Positions 34,901 to 44,700 of a stretch of DNA of 64,000 bases are shown here, in pieces (the stretch's first letter is position 1; every line of letters begins with the position of its first letter). Position numbers and translations under genes: made by a program. The DNA comes from Pyropia haitanensis (taxonomy: Eukaryota > Rhodophyta > Bangiophyceae > Bangiales > Bangiaceae). The notes beneath the pieces are model-generated. The model did no database searches. It saw only the letters and a list, made by a program, of their open reading frames with translations, and was not told where the DNA came from. The DNA lies in the NCBI GenBank assembly GCA_008729055.1, contig SDUX01000006.1, positions 2,716,842 through 2,780,841 of the forward strand, given 5' to 3'.

Positions 34901-35973
34901 AACGTTGCTTTTGCCATTTTGGCCTTCGGGTTGCCCATGCAGTCTGTTCTTGTGAACGCACACCAGTCTCCACACCCGGCCATCTATGCAGATGCTTATT
35001 TTGTACACACACAGCAGTCTCCGTCCTGGCCCCTCGATCGCGACCGCGTCGCCTCCGCACCCGTCCTGGCGTCGTTTCAACTAAGTTAGAGTTCCACCCT
35101 CCCCTCGACTTGCCCACCCATGAATACCGGCTGGGAGGAAGCAGTCCTCTTCCAGACGGGACACTGGAGTAGCCACAAAAGACAACCCAGAGTCCGCCGA
35201 CCAACGCATTCAGCTCTGATGGATGTGTGCTTGAAAGTGCCCCCATGCTTGCTGGCGTTGCAGTCGCAACAATCGGCTGAGGCTGCACTCACGGTTGGCG
35301 GCAGAGGACATTCGGCGAACGTGCAGGTCGGCGTTGTGTTAGGCCGGGCCACTAAAAGGCTTGATTGTAGGTGTCTTTTTGGAAGCTATACGTCGGAGCC
35401 GCCGAGGCTGGAACGGCCGACGAGGTCACTAGAATCGGAATTCGAACGTGGAGAAGCACCAATACTCCAGCAGCATGCACACTAGAGCTGTCCGCATAGA
35501 CATCAGCCCTACGTTACTGAGATTTAGGACGGAGCCGACAGCGGCGTTGTGATGACATTCAAGGGAGCGACTGTCAACCAATGCGGCTGGACATACTACA
35601 GACGAATGCCAGTGATAAATGAGATTCTGGGTACTAGGCTGTGAGTGCAACGAGCACGTTCGGATGACCATGTCGGCAAAAGAGGCCGGCTGCCTCGCCG
35701 CTGCCCGCCACCGAACTGCAGCTGCGAGGACCGTGGCCACCGCAACACGCAAGCGAGCAGCTGACCACGTGGCTGCGGGTCTCGTTGACGTAGACAAACC
35801 AATTCCAGAACGGGCATGGAGGGAACGCGGTCACGATCGAGGGGCCAGGACGGAGACTGCTGTGTGTGTACAAAATAAGCATCTGCATAGATGGCCGGGT
35901 GTGGAGACTGGTGTGCGTTCACAAGAACAGACTGCATGGGCAACCCGAAGGCCAAAATGGCAAAAGCAACGTT

Positions 35974-36057
35974 TAGCTTCAGATAGTTTCGATCTATCGA
36001 CCTCTGGGTTATGGGCCCAGCGCGCTGAAGTGTCTTGTACCACTGCGCTATGAAGCT
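35974..36057 (-). tRNA. tRNA-iMet: Initiator tRNA-Met (CAU) with D-loop insertion, second copy
   Basis: This copy is identical in all 84 nt to 34817-34900 but on the opposite strand, in the other arm of the inverted repeat. It has the same perfect acceptor stem, CAT anticodon, initiator-type T-loop and 19-nt D-loop. Being identical including the insertion, it either arose very recently or is kept identical by conversion between arms. Confidence 0.88.
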
Positions 36058-36641
36058 TTGATGCCAGTGGGCTGATCGACATTAATTTATTCATCGTCCT
36101 ATTATGGGAAATTTACGTTCATGCGCACGTCCTCGTCCCGAGGCGCTCCAGGACCCTCTCACGAGGATAGCCACACCCCCACCGTCATCCAACAATCTTC
36201 ATCAAGCGCACTGGTCCGTCACCGTCCAGTCCGTGGCGGTCACTGTCATGCTACGGCGGCGGCTGCGGCCATCGGCGCAACTCTGGTATGCACGAGTGCC
36301 ACCCTCCCCTCCGAACTGGCTTCACCGCCACATCATTGCGACTGGTGCTAGCGGCAGGAGCATCACAGGAATCGAAAAAAGAGGTGGTGGGGTTACTCAA
36401 CGCAGCGGCCGCCGCGGCGGCCGTCGCTGGCGAAGGGGAGAGCAGGAGGTCACTGAAACAAAAATAAAAAACAGTGCCCGTCGGGAGTGGCGGCGGCGGC
36501 CAGCGGCGGCGTGACCGGTAGCCACCGGGTCGCTGGTTTGCGTTCTTCACCATGAGGCGGATGCCTGAGGTGTACGGCGACAGCGGTTGGTGCGCGCGCT
36601 GCTGTCCTCCCGGCAAAGGGAGGAGTGGGAGGCGATCCTGC

Positions 36642-37342
36642 TAGCTTGCTGGACCTGGGGACGATGTGCAACAGTCATGAGTGCAGAGGGGGGCGGAAAG
36701 AGGTGGACCGGAGACGGGGTGCATTGGTGGCGGCGGCGGTGGTAGACGCGACAGCTTGAACCCTGCGCTGCTCAGCGCCCGTTGTGGCATCCACGCCGCC
36801 CCTGCGAGGTGCAGCCAGCGCCGACGGTCCGCCGCCGCCCCTTCCCGGCCATCACCAACGTCGCGTGTCCACAGCTGTGGCGCTGGCCGCACTCCTCCCT
36901 GCCGCGCGCGCATCGCCCAACGACCGTACCATCCCCGCTCCCGCCCCAATTCTTTCCCGGCCCCTCGCCTCGTGTCGCCACCCCCCCCCATGTGGTTTCA
37001 TTGGAACCACCGCCGCGCCCCAGCGACGGGACGGGTGGCGGCGGGACGAGTGGCGCCGACGGCTGCGTCGCGGACCCCGCCCGTCACCGCCACGTCCGAA
37101 TATTTCTCTGTGGCATATGAACCTGACGGCCGTGCGTCGTTGCATGAGCACTGGACCGGGCTTAGCGGTGGGCACGCATTTTGGAATATCACAACGTCGT
37201 CGCCTCCCCTCGCCGTGACGCCGCCGCGGTGCGCGGGAGGGGGCGTCGGCGGGGGCGACGTGGCTGCCGTCACGGCCGCCCGCCGCCGGCCCCCACAGCC
37301 GACCGTGGCGCTCCGCTGCTGCCCGACCTCGCCGATGACCGT
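36642..37342. other. No gene recognised
   Basis: A plus-strand frame from 36681 has a fairly natural stretch (for example YFSVAYEPDGRASLHEHWT near 37100) and runs into the left end of the transposon at 37343, where it meets a stop. I recognise no family. It may be the remains of a gene cut by the insertion. Confidence 0.25.
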
Positions 37343-39223
37343 GAGACAGCGTCGGAAAGTTGCAAATTAGCTCAAAAATTGCAACCTGACTGGGAGCAAA
37401 TGGACGGGAGAGAGAGAAGAAAAAAAGAACAAGAAGCAGAAATAGACACAAAGAGAAGAGCTATGCTAGCGGGAACGGGCAGGAACACCGACAGTGTACG
37501 TGCCCCCGTGCCCCTCCATCGCCCATTTCCCGCAAAACGTTGATTTGCACGCTCGGCAGGCGCGCCAATGACCGCACTCACATACTGCCCACCCCGGCCC
37601 GCCCCTATGACGGGTGACCTTGCACACCTGACACACCATGTCCTGTCGGGCCAATAGCGCCTCAGCAACAAGGGCTGCCTTGTCCGCCGCCTTCTTAGCG
37701 CGAGCAATCTTGCGGGCTCGCACTTCCTCCGCCTCAGCCGCCATTTCCGCGGACCTCTTGCGAGCGCTTGCCACCAGGTTGTACGGGGAGTGGATGGCGC
37801 CGCGCTGCACCACGGCCTTGCCCCCTACCGCCTTGTCCCTGCGTTCAGCGTCTCTCTGCCTCGCTGCCGCGAGCACCTCACCCGTCATGGCCCGCGCCTG
37901 CTCTCGCGGGGACGACCCGGGGTCCGCCACCCCCAGGTTCTCCTCGGCCCGCGCGCGCACCACCTCCCGGTTGAATGGCCACAGCCCAGTGGTGACAAAA
38001 GCGTGCTTTACAACTGCAGGTGTGAAGCTGACCCGCTCGCAGTGGTAGGCAGCCGCCAGCAGCGCGTCCCGGACGCTCTGACCAGACAGCATCGCGTCCA
38101 TGACGTACTCGTCGTTCTTGATCCGCAGATGTCGGTGGAACACGGCGAACGGGGCCGCGTCCAACGGCTGCAGGAAGTGCGACGCATTTGCAACGAGGAA
38201 GAAGAGGTAGACGCCACGCGCCAGGGCCCGCTCGAGCGTGTCCGCCCGCATGTGGGCAGAGCACTGGTCGCCAAAGAGCAGAAGAGCGCGACCGGGGTTC
38301 CTCACCGTCCACTCCTCCACAACAAGGTCCATCACCCGGCCAAACAGGTCCGCGTCGAGGAAGCCCGAGTCCGTCCAGCAAAAAAAGCGAGGCCAGGAGC
38401 GACGGGAGACGCGGGTGGCCGGCTCAAGCGAGAAGTTGACAGATGACCGGCCGTCCTCGTCGAAGTTGGCCTTCAGCACGTAGACACTCAGAAAGATGGA
38501 CCCGTCTGCCGCCGCGAACGTCAGCAACGAGGCCACAGTGGACCTCCGCGTCGACGCAGCGTTGGCCCGCTCCTTCCCCGCAGCCACTACCCGCTGGGTG
38601 GCCAGGTGGCCGCCCTTGACGACGACCCTGGTCTCGTCGAAGTTCATGACCGCCGACGCCGTGAATGCGTGCGACTGGAGGAAGTCCGTCAGCTCCTCGC
38701 AGAAGCCATCCACATTGGCCAGCATCTGCGCCCCCATCCGCTTGTCGGCGAGGGCTTTGCAGGTCCGAGCACGCAGGTGCGCGCGGTGGCGGGCGAGGAA
38801 GCGACGCGTCCACGGGTCCGACACCGACACGCCCCAGCGACGAGCCACCATCTCCCGAATCTGCTGCCGGGACAGCGGCAGGTTGTTGATACTAAAAGCC
38901 TGCGCCACCCCGACCACCGTCTGCTCCTGCTCGACGGTCAGGCGGCGGTTGCCGTGGCCGTCGGTGGAAGTCCTCGTCCGGCGGTGGTGAGCGGCCTTGA
39001 GGGCCGAAAAAGTCACACCCCGCGAGGCAGCAACGGAGCGCAAAGCGGACACCAGGCTGGCACCGCTGTGGAGGAGCTCATCGAGAGCAGGTAGGGCGTC
39101 GGAGACTCGCATGGTGGATGGTGGGGCGGAGAGACAGGGGACGCAGGCGCTGGTCTGGGAGATACACGACTGAGTATCTGGTTGCAATTTCTGACCGAAT
39201 TTGCAACTTTCCGACGCTGTCTC
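37343..39223 (-). mobile_element. Fot1/pogo-like DNA transposon with 44-bp inverted ends
   Basis: The ends 37343-37386 and 39180-39223 are reverse complements over 44 bp with three mismatches. The first 26 are identical, starting GAGACAGCGTCGGAAAGTTG. Each end contains an internal TTGCAAATT/AAATTGCAA repeat. The sequence CGT flanks both sides (37340-37342 and 39224-39226), a likely 3-bp target duplication. One long transposase frame fills the interior. The element appears intact and so potentially young. Confidence 0.85.
37466..39112 (-). CDS. Pogo/Fot1-type DDE transposase
   Basis: This is a 548-residue transposase that would bind the inverted ends and catalyse cut-and-paste movement. The N-terminal third is a CENP-B-type helix-turn-helix pair (LSRQQIREMVARRWGVSVS is the second recognition unit). 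The catalytic core has D159 (MNFDETRV), D282 (LLLFGDQCSAHM) and D318 (LQPLDAAPF). D282 and D318 are separated by 35 residues, the DD35D spacing of Fot1-like elements. The C terminus has a Lys/Arg coiled stretch and a Cys/His cluster (CQVCKVTRHRG...CECGHWRACRACK) like a zinc finger. The in-frame ATG at 39187 would start inside the terminal repeat, so 39112 is preferred. No stop or frameshift interrupts it. Confidence 0.88.
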   Translation of the reverse strand: MRVSDALPALDELLHSGASLVSALRSVAASRGVTFSALKAAHHRRTRTSTDGHGNRRLTVEQEQTVVGVAQAFSINNLPLSRQQIREMVARRWGVSVSDPWTRRFLARHRAHLRARTCKALADKRMGAQMLANVDGFCEELTDFLQSHAFTASAVMNFDETRVVVKGGHLATQRVVAAGKERANAASTRRSTVASLLTFAAADGSIFLSVYVLKANFDEDGRSSVNFSLEPATRVSRRSWPRFFCWTDSGFLDADLFGRVMDLVVEEWTVRNPGRALLLFGDQCSAHMRADTLERALARGVYLFFLVANASHFLQPLDAAPFAVFHRHLRIKNDEYVMDAMLSGQSVRDALLAAAYHCERVSFTPAVVKHAFVTTGLWPFNREVVRARAEENLGVADPGSSPREQARAMTGEVLAAARQRDAERRDKAVGGKAVVQRGAIHSPYNLVASARKRSAEMAAEAEEVRARKIARAKKAADKAALVAEALLARQDMVCQVCKVTRHRGGPGWAVCECGHWRACRACKSTFCGKWAMEGHGGTYTVGVPARSR

Positions 39224-39503
39224 CGTTTCCCCAGTTCACGACAGCCCGAGTTTACTCGGGTCCCCCGATGATGATCACACCACCCCGTGTGCTGTAAGGA
39301 CAACGCAGCTCCGTGCGGGTCGGATCACAGCTGCCGCGCTCGTGACCTCCCTCGTCCCGCTCGCGCTCTCCAGACGCGCTGCGCGACACGCTGTGCTCGC
39401 CCGTCGGCAGCCTCTCTTTGCGCGCGCCAGCGTCCTCCCCCCCCCCTGCACTGCGCTGCTCCCCAACTCTCCCCGTGCGTACTCCATCCAAGACCCGTTC
39501 ATC

Positions 39504-41004
39504 ATGGCAGCGTTTGTTCCCTCTGGCCTCGCCACCGCCCCGTCCCGCCGCGCCGCCGCCCGCCGGTGCGCGTGCCGCGGGCGGCCCGCGGCGGGGGCGC
39601 CCGCCGCGGCGGGCCGGCCGGCGGGCCCGCCGCGGCGGGCCGTGGCCCCGCCGACCGCGTCGGCGGCGGCCGAGTCACCCGCCGCCGAGCCGCTCGTTGG
39701 CAGCGCCGACCGCGCTGCCGCGCTGCCGTGGCGGGTGAGCGTCGCGGGCGAGGAGTTCCCGCTGCTCTTCATGGACTTTATCGTGCACATGCTGGGGGTG
39801 ATGCGGGCGGAGCTGACGGGCGTCACGGACCTGCCGTTTGAGGAGTCGCTGAGCTTGCAGACGGGGAAGAAGCGGGTGAGTTTTTGTGGAGGGGGGGGGG
39901 GGGGGGGGGGGGGTTGTACACCCCCACACTGATAGCCGGGGGGCTCTAGCCGTTGCGCGTGGGGTGTGGGGTGAGGCGAGGGGGGAGTGGTGGGGAGGTG
40001 GGGGTGGGGATGGTGGAGGGGGGGGGGAGGGAGCGTCTATGCGTGCATGCTTGTGGCGCGAGGTGTCCGTGTTGTCAGTGGCCTGGCCTTGGCGACTGCT
40101 GCTGCTACTGCCGTGCAAGGACACGCGCCAGGAGGCGGTAGATACCACCAGGGTGTCCATGCGTCCATGCCGCTGACGGCCTCTATCCGTTTCGCCACTT
40201 GCGGCTGATGCCACCAACGGCGGCTATACACGCTGCCCGTCCTTGTCTGTGCGCTGTGCGTTTTTCTCCTGTTGTTTTTTCTCCCCCGCCCCCGCTTTTC
40301 TGCTGCAGCCCGCGCGGATCGAGTCGTGGAACTTCTCGGCCGACGGGTTCCGCAAGATCCGCGCCACCTACATTGACGCCGGCCTCCCCGCGCAGGTGTT
40401 CAACAGCGTCTGGTACCCCGACCCCGCGTACGACCTGCCGCTGCTGGGCATTGACTTTCTCGCGTTTGGCAAAAAGCGCGTCCTCTGCATCCTCGACTTC
40501 CAGCCGCTATCGCAGGAGCGCGCCTACCTCGACAAGTACATCGCGCCGCTGGCGGCGATCAAGGCCAAGTACCCGGGGCTGGCGGGCAAGATGAGCAGCC
40601 GCTTCTACGATGAGAACCGGTTCTTCTCGCAGGAGCTCGCGTTTGGCAAGTTTGACAACGCCGAGCCGATCACGGCGGAGCTGTACCCGGCGTTTGTCGA
40701 GTACCTCGCCGAGTACATCCGCGCGTTCAAGGCGGCGACGCCCGAGACGGACCCGGCGGTGATTGCCGCGACGCGCGCCGCGCAGGCCGACTATGACCAG
40801 TACTCGGCGGAGCGGGACCCGGCGGTGGGGCTCTTCTCCACCTACTTTGGGCCCGCCTGGGCCGAGGCGTTTACCCACGAGTTCCTCTTTGCCGACTCGG
40901 TGCCAGTGGCAAAGGAGAAGGGCGCGGCCAAGGGCGGGGCGCCAGCCGCGCCGGGGGGGGGAGGGGGGGAGGGACCCCCGCCGGCCGCCGCGCCGACTGC
41001 CTAG
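39504..41004 (+). CDS. pebA: 15,16-dihydrobiliverdin:ferredoxin oxidoreductase (PebA), one intron
   Basis: Exon 1 is 39504-39875 and exon 2 is 40309-41004. The phase-0 intron starts GTGAGT, ends CTGCAG and contains a 23-G run. The product is about 355 residues. PebA reduces biliverdin IX-alpha to 15,16-dihydrobiliverdin, the first step to phycoerythrobilin in the plastid. Residues 1-65 (Ala/Arg/Pro-rich) form a targeting extension. The reductase domain shows QVFNSVWYP, YDLPLLGIDFLAFG (with the conserved catalytic-site Asp region), LDFQPL, FFSQELAFGKF and QYSAERDPAVGLF...HEFLF. These match PebA rather than PebB, which has NFVINP and LPFFGGDL in the equivalent places. The Gly/Ala/Pro C-terminal tail is extra. 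A partner PebB is not in this window. Confidence 0.9.
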
Positions 41005-42682
41005 GGGAGCGCTCGACCGGCGGCGGCGGCTCTGGCCGCCGTGGGCGCCGGTGGCGATGGGGGTGGACCGCACTGGCGCGTCGGGAGGGACGGGGACGCG
41101 GCGGGTGCTACTGGGGGGGGGGAACACGGGAGGTGGGATAGAGAGTGGGATACGGGGTGGGATACGGTGGGGGCTACAGCGGGCGGCAGGCGGCGCAGTG
41201 CGCGTGGCGGACGGTGGGGCGGGCGCCGGGAGTTTGCGGGGACCGGGAAAGGGGCGGTGCTGTGGGAGGGGTGCGCGGCGCAGTGGCCGCCGCGGTCGGC
41301 CGCTGCGGACGGATAGTGTCCCCGTTTGTTGCGTGCACAGCCCCGTCCGCGCGGCAGCCGCCGCCCGGGGGGGGGAAGGGTCGTCCCCGCCGGCAGCGCC
41401 GGCGCCGTCGGCGGTGCCGTGTGGCGGCAGCCGCCTCCCCTCGCGACGGCGCTGGCGCTGCCGCCACGGGGCGGCGGCAAACGGCGGCCGCTCGTGTCGC
41501 CGCCAGTCGGCGGCGACCGCGGCGGCGGCGGCGGCGGCGGCCACGACGGCGGAGCAGCGTGTGGCCGGACGCCCCCCCGGCGTGCAGAGGCGGTCCCCGC
41601 CACGGGCGCGGCCACCCCCCGCTGGCACGTGCGTCGCCGGGGGCGGCCCGACGCGATAGAGCGTGCGAGGCAACGCAGACCGCCGTCCCCCCCCTCCCCC
41701 CCCCCCCCCCCCCCCCCGCCGCCCCCGCAGTCGGGACGCTCGGCCGTCGCCCGCCAAAGTGCGGCAATCGGCGCCGCCCCCCCCCGCCGCTCCGCCGCCG
41801 CCCGCCACCCGCTGCCGCCGCACCGGCCACCCCCCCCCCCCCCACCGGCACGGCCGCCGCCTCGTCGACGGCGGCGGCCAGTGCCGCCCGCGGGGCGGCG
41901 GCGGCGGGCGTCACCACAGCAGCCCGACCCGCCGACCCCCGCCTGTGGCCATGGCGTCGTCGTCGGTGCCATAGCACGGTCGGCGGCGTCGCCGCCCGCG
42001 CCGCCGCCGCCGCCCCGCGCAGCCGCCGCCGCTGCCGCCGTGGCCGCTGCCGCCGCAGCCGCCACTGCCGCCGCAGCGTGCACCCGTACCGCGACGGCGC
42101 CACCACCCGCAACGAACACGACGCGACGGCCAGTCCCCGCACCCGAGGTGAAGAGCCGGGCAGGGCAGAGGAGAGCCAGGCAGCGGGGAGGGGAGACACA
42201 GGAAGACGGAGGGGAAGAATGATGTGCACTGCGTGACCAGTCGACCCGAATCGATACCTGGCAGACAAGTCCGGTACAAGTTTAGTTTTTCGTTGGTGAG
42301 TTCTGATAATCTACCCTCATCGAGGCGTACAAGCGGGGTACGTTGGAGGGAGGGTGGGGGGGGGGGGGGGAAGGTGGTGAGGGGAGGGCGGGGGGACTGT
42401 CGGACCGGGCGACGGGGAGCGCCTCCCCGTTTTATGTTCTGTTGGTGCGTGGGTTGAGGCGCTCCTGGGGGCTGCAATGGCCTGGGTGCGCGGGCGTCTC
42501 ACCGCGCGCGCACTGCCGCGCCCCAGCCGCCGCGGCCGGTGGCCGCCACCGTTCCACGCCCCCCACCCCTCCGCCTGGTTGCCGCATCGACTGACGCACC
42601 CCCCCCTCCCGCCGCCCCCTGCCATCACCCCCTCGGCTGCCCCCCCGCCGCAACCGCCCCCTCCCTCCCAGAGACCGACGCG
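41005..42682. other. No gene recognised
   Basis: GC-rich DNA with a C run of more than 15 bases near 41700. Long minus-strand frames between 41001 and 42268 are Ala/Gly/Arg-rich and change character without a domain. A less GC-rich patch at 42220-42340 may be promoter or 3' UTR. Confidence 0.3.
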
Positions 42683-43390
42683 ATGGAGGCGGCGGCGGCG
42701 GCGGCGGCCGCGGCGGCCCGCCGCGCCGACCGCTACGCGGCGCTGCTGGGCGTGGCCGTCGGCAACGCGGCGGCTGCGGCGGTGCTCGTCTTTCGGTTTA
42801 CGTACGTGGACCCGCGGGCGCCGGCGGCGGTCGCGACGGTCGGCTTTGACGCGGCGCTGTGGGGTACGTTCTGGGGGGGGGGGGTGGGGGGGGGGGGGGG
42901 CGTGCGCTCACGCACACCGGGGGGAGAGGGAAGAGGTAGGGGGACCGTCGAGGGGGGGGGGGGTGGAAACCTGCAGAGGTGGCCGACCGGGGGGTCGCGG
43001 GGGCGAAGTCGGGTACGCGCGCCGCGGGGCCACCCGCCGCCGCGGCCGCCGCCTCGAGCGGCGGGCGGCGGCGGCGGGAGCGGGCCCGCCCCGCCCCCCA
43101 CCCCCGCCGCGGCACCCCTACTCGCCGACCCTAACACCCGCCCGGGTCCATCGCTGCGCCATCCCCCCCCCCCCCCCGAACCCCCCGCTTGCCCGTCCCC
43201 ACTGCACCCTCCCCCCGTCCCCCCCCCGGCAGTCACCCACTGCGAGCCGCGGGTGCCGGCGCTGCCGGCGCTCGCCGCGCGCTTCGCCACCGACGTGGAC
43301 GTGGCCGCCTTCCTCCTCGCCGTCCGCGCCGCGTTTATCGCCGCCGCCGCCGCGGGGTCGCCGCTGTCGCCGCCGCCCGCCGCGGGCTGA
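42683..43390 (+). CDS. Small hypothetical protein, two exons
   Basis: Exon 1 is 42683-42863 (donor GGTACGTT) and exon 2 is 43233-43390 (acceptor CCCGGCAG). The junction restores the frame through G|TC, giving about 112 residues. After an Ala run the protein reads RRADRYAALLGVAVGNAAAA, then a VLVFRFTYVDP stretch that could be a membrane or buried strand. The second exon gives an Ala/Leu-rich helical C terminus (VDVAAFLLAVRAAFI). The composition outside the Ala run is natural and the splice phase agrees, which supports a real gene. I do not recognise a family. Confidence 0.45.
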   Translation: MEAAAAAAAAAARRADRYAALLGVAVGNAAAAAVLVFRFTYVDPRAPAAVATVGFDAALWGTFWGGGVGGGGGVRSRTPGGEGRGRGTVEGGGGGNLQRWPTGGSRGRSRVRAPRGHPPPRPPPRAAGGGGGSGPAPPPTPAAAPLLADPNTRPGPSLRHPPPPPEPPACPSPLHPPPVPPPAVTHCEPRVPALPALAARFATDVDVAAFLLAVRAAFIAAAAAGSPLSPPPAAG

Positions 43391-43761
43391 GGTGGGGGGG
43401 GGCGCGGGAGGGGCGGGGGGGCGCGGGGGGGCGCGCCGGCCTCGGCGGCCGGCGGCCGCTCCCGCCCCACCCCCTCACGGTCTCGCCCGCCGCTAGGCAC
43501 CCCCGTGCCGCTGCGGACGATGCCGCCCCGCGACGCAAGAGGCGTGGGCTGCCCCTTCTCCCCCGGTACCCGCTTGGGCAAAGAAGTAGAACGAGAGCAT
43601 GGCCGCCGCCCCCCTACGTCCCCGACTGGTCCCCCCCACCCTCCCCATCCTCGCCTCCCAGTACCCCCAGCCCCCATCCCCAGCCCCCCCCCCACCCCAC
43701 ACTCCCCACAGCTGCCGCCCTGTCCCCCTCCCCATTCCCACTCCACCCCCCCCCCCGCTTC

Positions 43762-43870
43762 TCACAGCGCGCTCTCGTACAACAAGAACTGCGAGTCAAA
43801 CCGGCAGTGCGCGCGCAGCGCGCGCAGCTGCGCGCGCGCCGTCGCGACGGGCGCCGGCAGCGCCGCCGCA

Positions 43871-43902
<32 letters not shown>

Positions 43903-44668
43903 GGGCGGCGGCCGCGCGTCGCCGCCGCCGCCGCCGGCCGCGTCGCCGCCGCCGCCGCCGGCCGCGTCGACAGCGGCGGCGGCGGCGGCGACATCGTCGG
44001 AGCCACCGCCGCGGCCGCCGCGGCCGCTCTGGCCGCCATCCGCAGCGGCGGCGACGGTAGAGGAAAAGGCGTCAACGGCGGCGGCCGCGGTGGCACCGCG
44101 CGTGCCGGCAGTGGCCGGGGAGAAGAGCAGGCCGCCGCCCGCGGCGGCAACCACCCCCGCGGGCGGCGCGTCCCCGACACGCGAAGCCTCCAGCGGAGAC
44201 CCAGCCCCCCCCCCGACGGCCGACCCCCCCCCCGTCCACCCCCACCCCGCGCACCGTCCCCCCCACTCCCCCATACGTCGCGACCACCCGCCGAAGCCCA
44301 TCCGCGGCTGTAGCAAGCGCGCCCAACCCCCCCCCCCCCAGTGGCGCCGCCGCCGCCGCCGCCGGCTGCGCCGCCGCCCCCCCCCCCGCTGCGCGTCGGC
44401 CGCGACGGCGGCGCCGTCGCGAGCTCCGCCAGCAGCAGCGGGAGGTCGACGCCGCCGGCCGCGGCGGGCGCGACCGCCGCGGCGACGGCGGGACCGAGGT
44501 GGGGGGCGGGGGCGAGCGCCGCGAGCGCCGCTCCGGCCGCGAGCGCGAGCGCAGCGGCCGTGTCTGCCGTCGCGGGCGGCCACACGCAGCCACCGACGTC
44601 GCTGCCGCCCGCGGCGCCGCCACCGCCGCCGCCGCCGCCGCCACCTCGGCCGACTCCCCGCCGCCACT

Positions 44669-44700
<32 letters not shown>

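Larger units (their letters stand above)
34233..36641. repeat. Large inverted repeat, 837-bp arms, carrying tRNA-iMet
   Basis: The left arm 34233-35069 and right arm 35805-36641 are reverse complements with few mismatches, separated by a 735-bp unique centre. Each arm contains one complete initiator tRNA-Met gene, identical over 84 nt. The outer boundary is sharp (CAGGATCGCC against GGCGATCCTG). The inner ends decay over about 25 bp. The centre has no recognisable gene. Confidence 0.92.

Noticed and set aside
39201..39503. Upstream in-frame extension of pebA
   Set aside because: It starts inside the transposon's terminal repeat; the ATG at 39504 begins a plausible targeting peptide.
36681..39932. 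A single host gene interrupted by the pogo-like element and continuing into pebA
   Set aside because: The frames on the two sides would agree, but with so few stop codons this is weak evidence, and the upstream part matches no bilin reductase extension.
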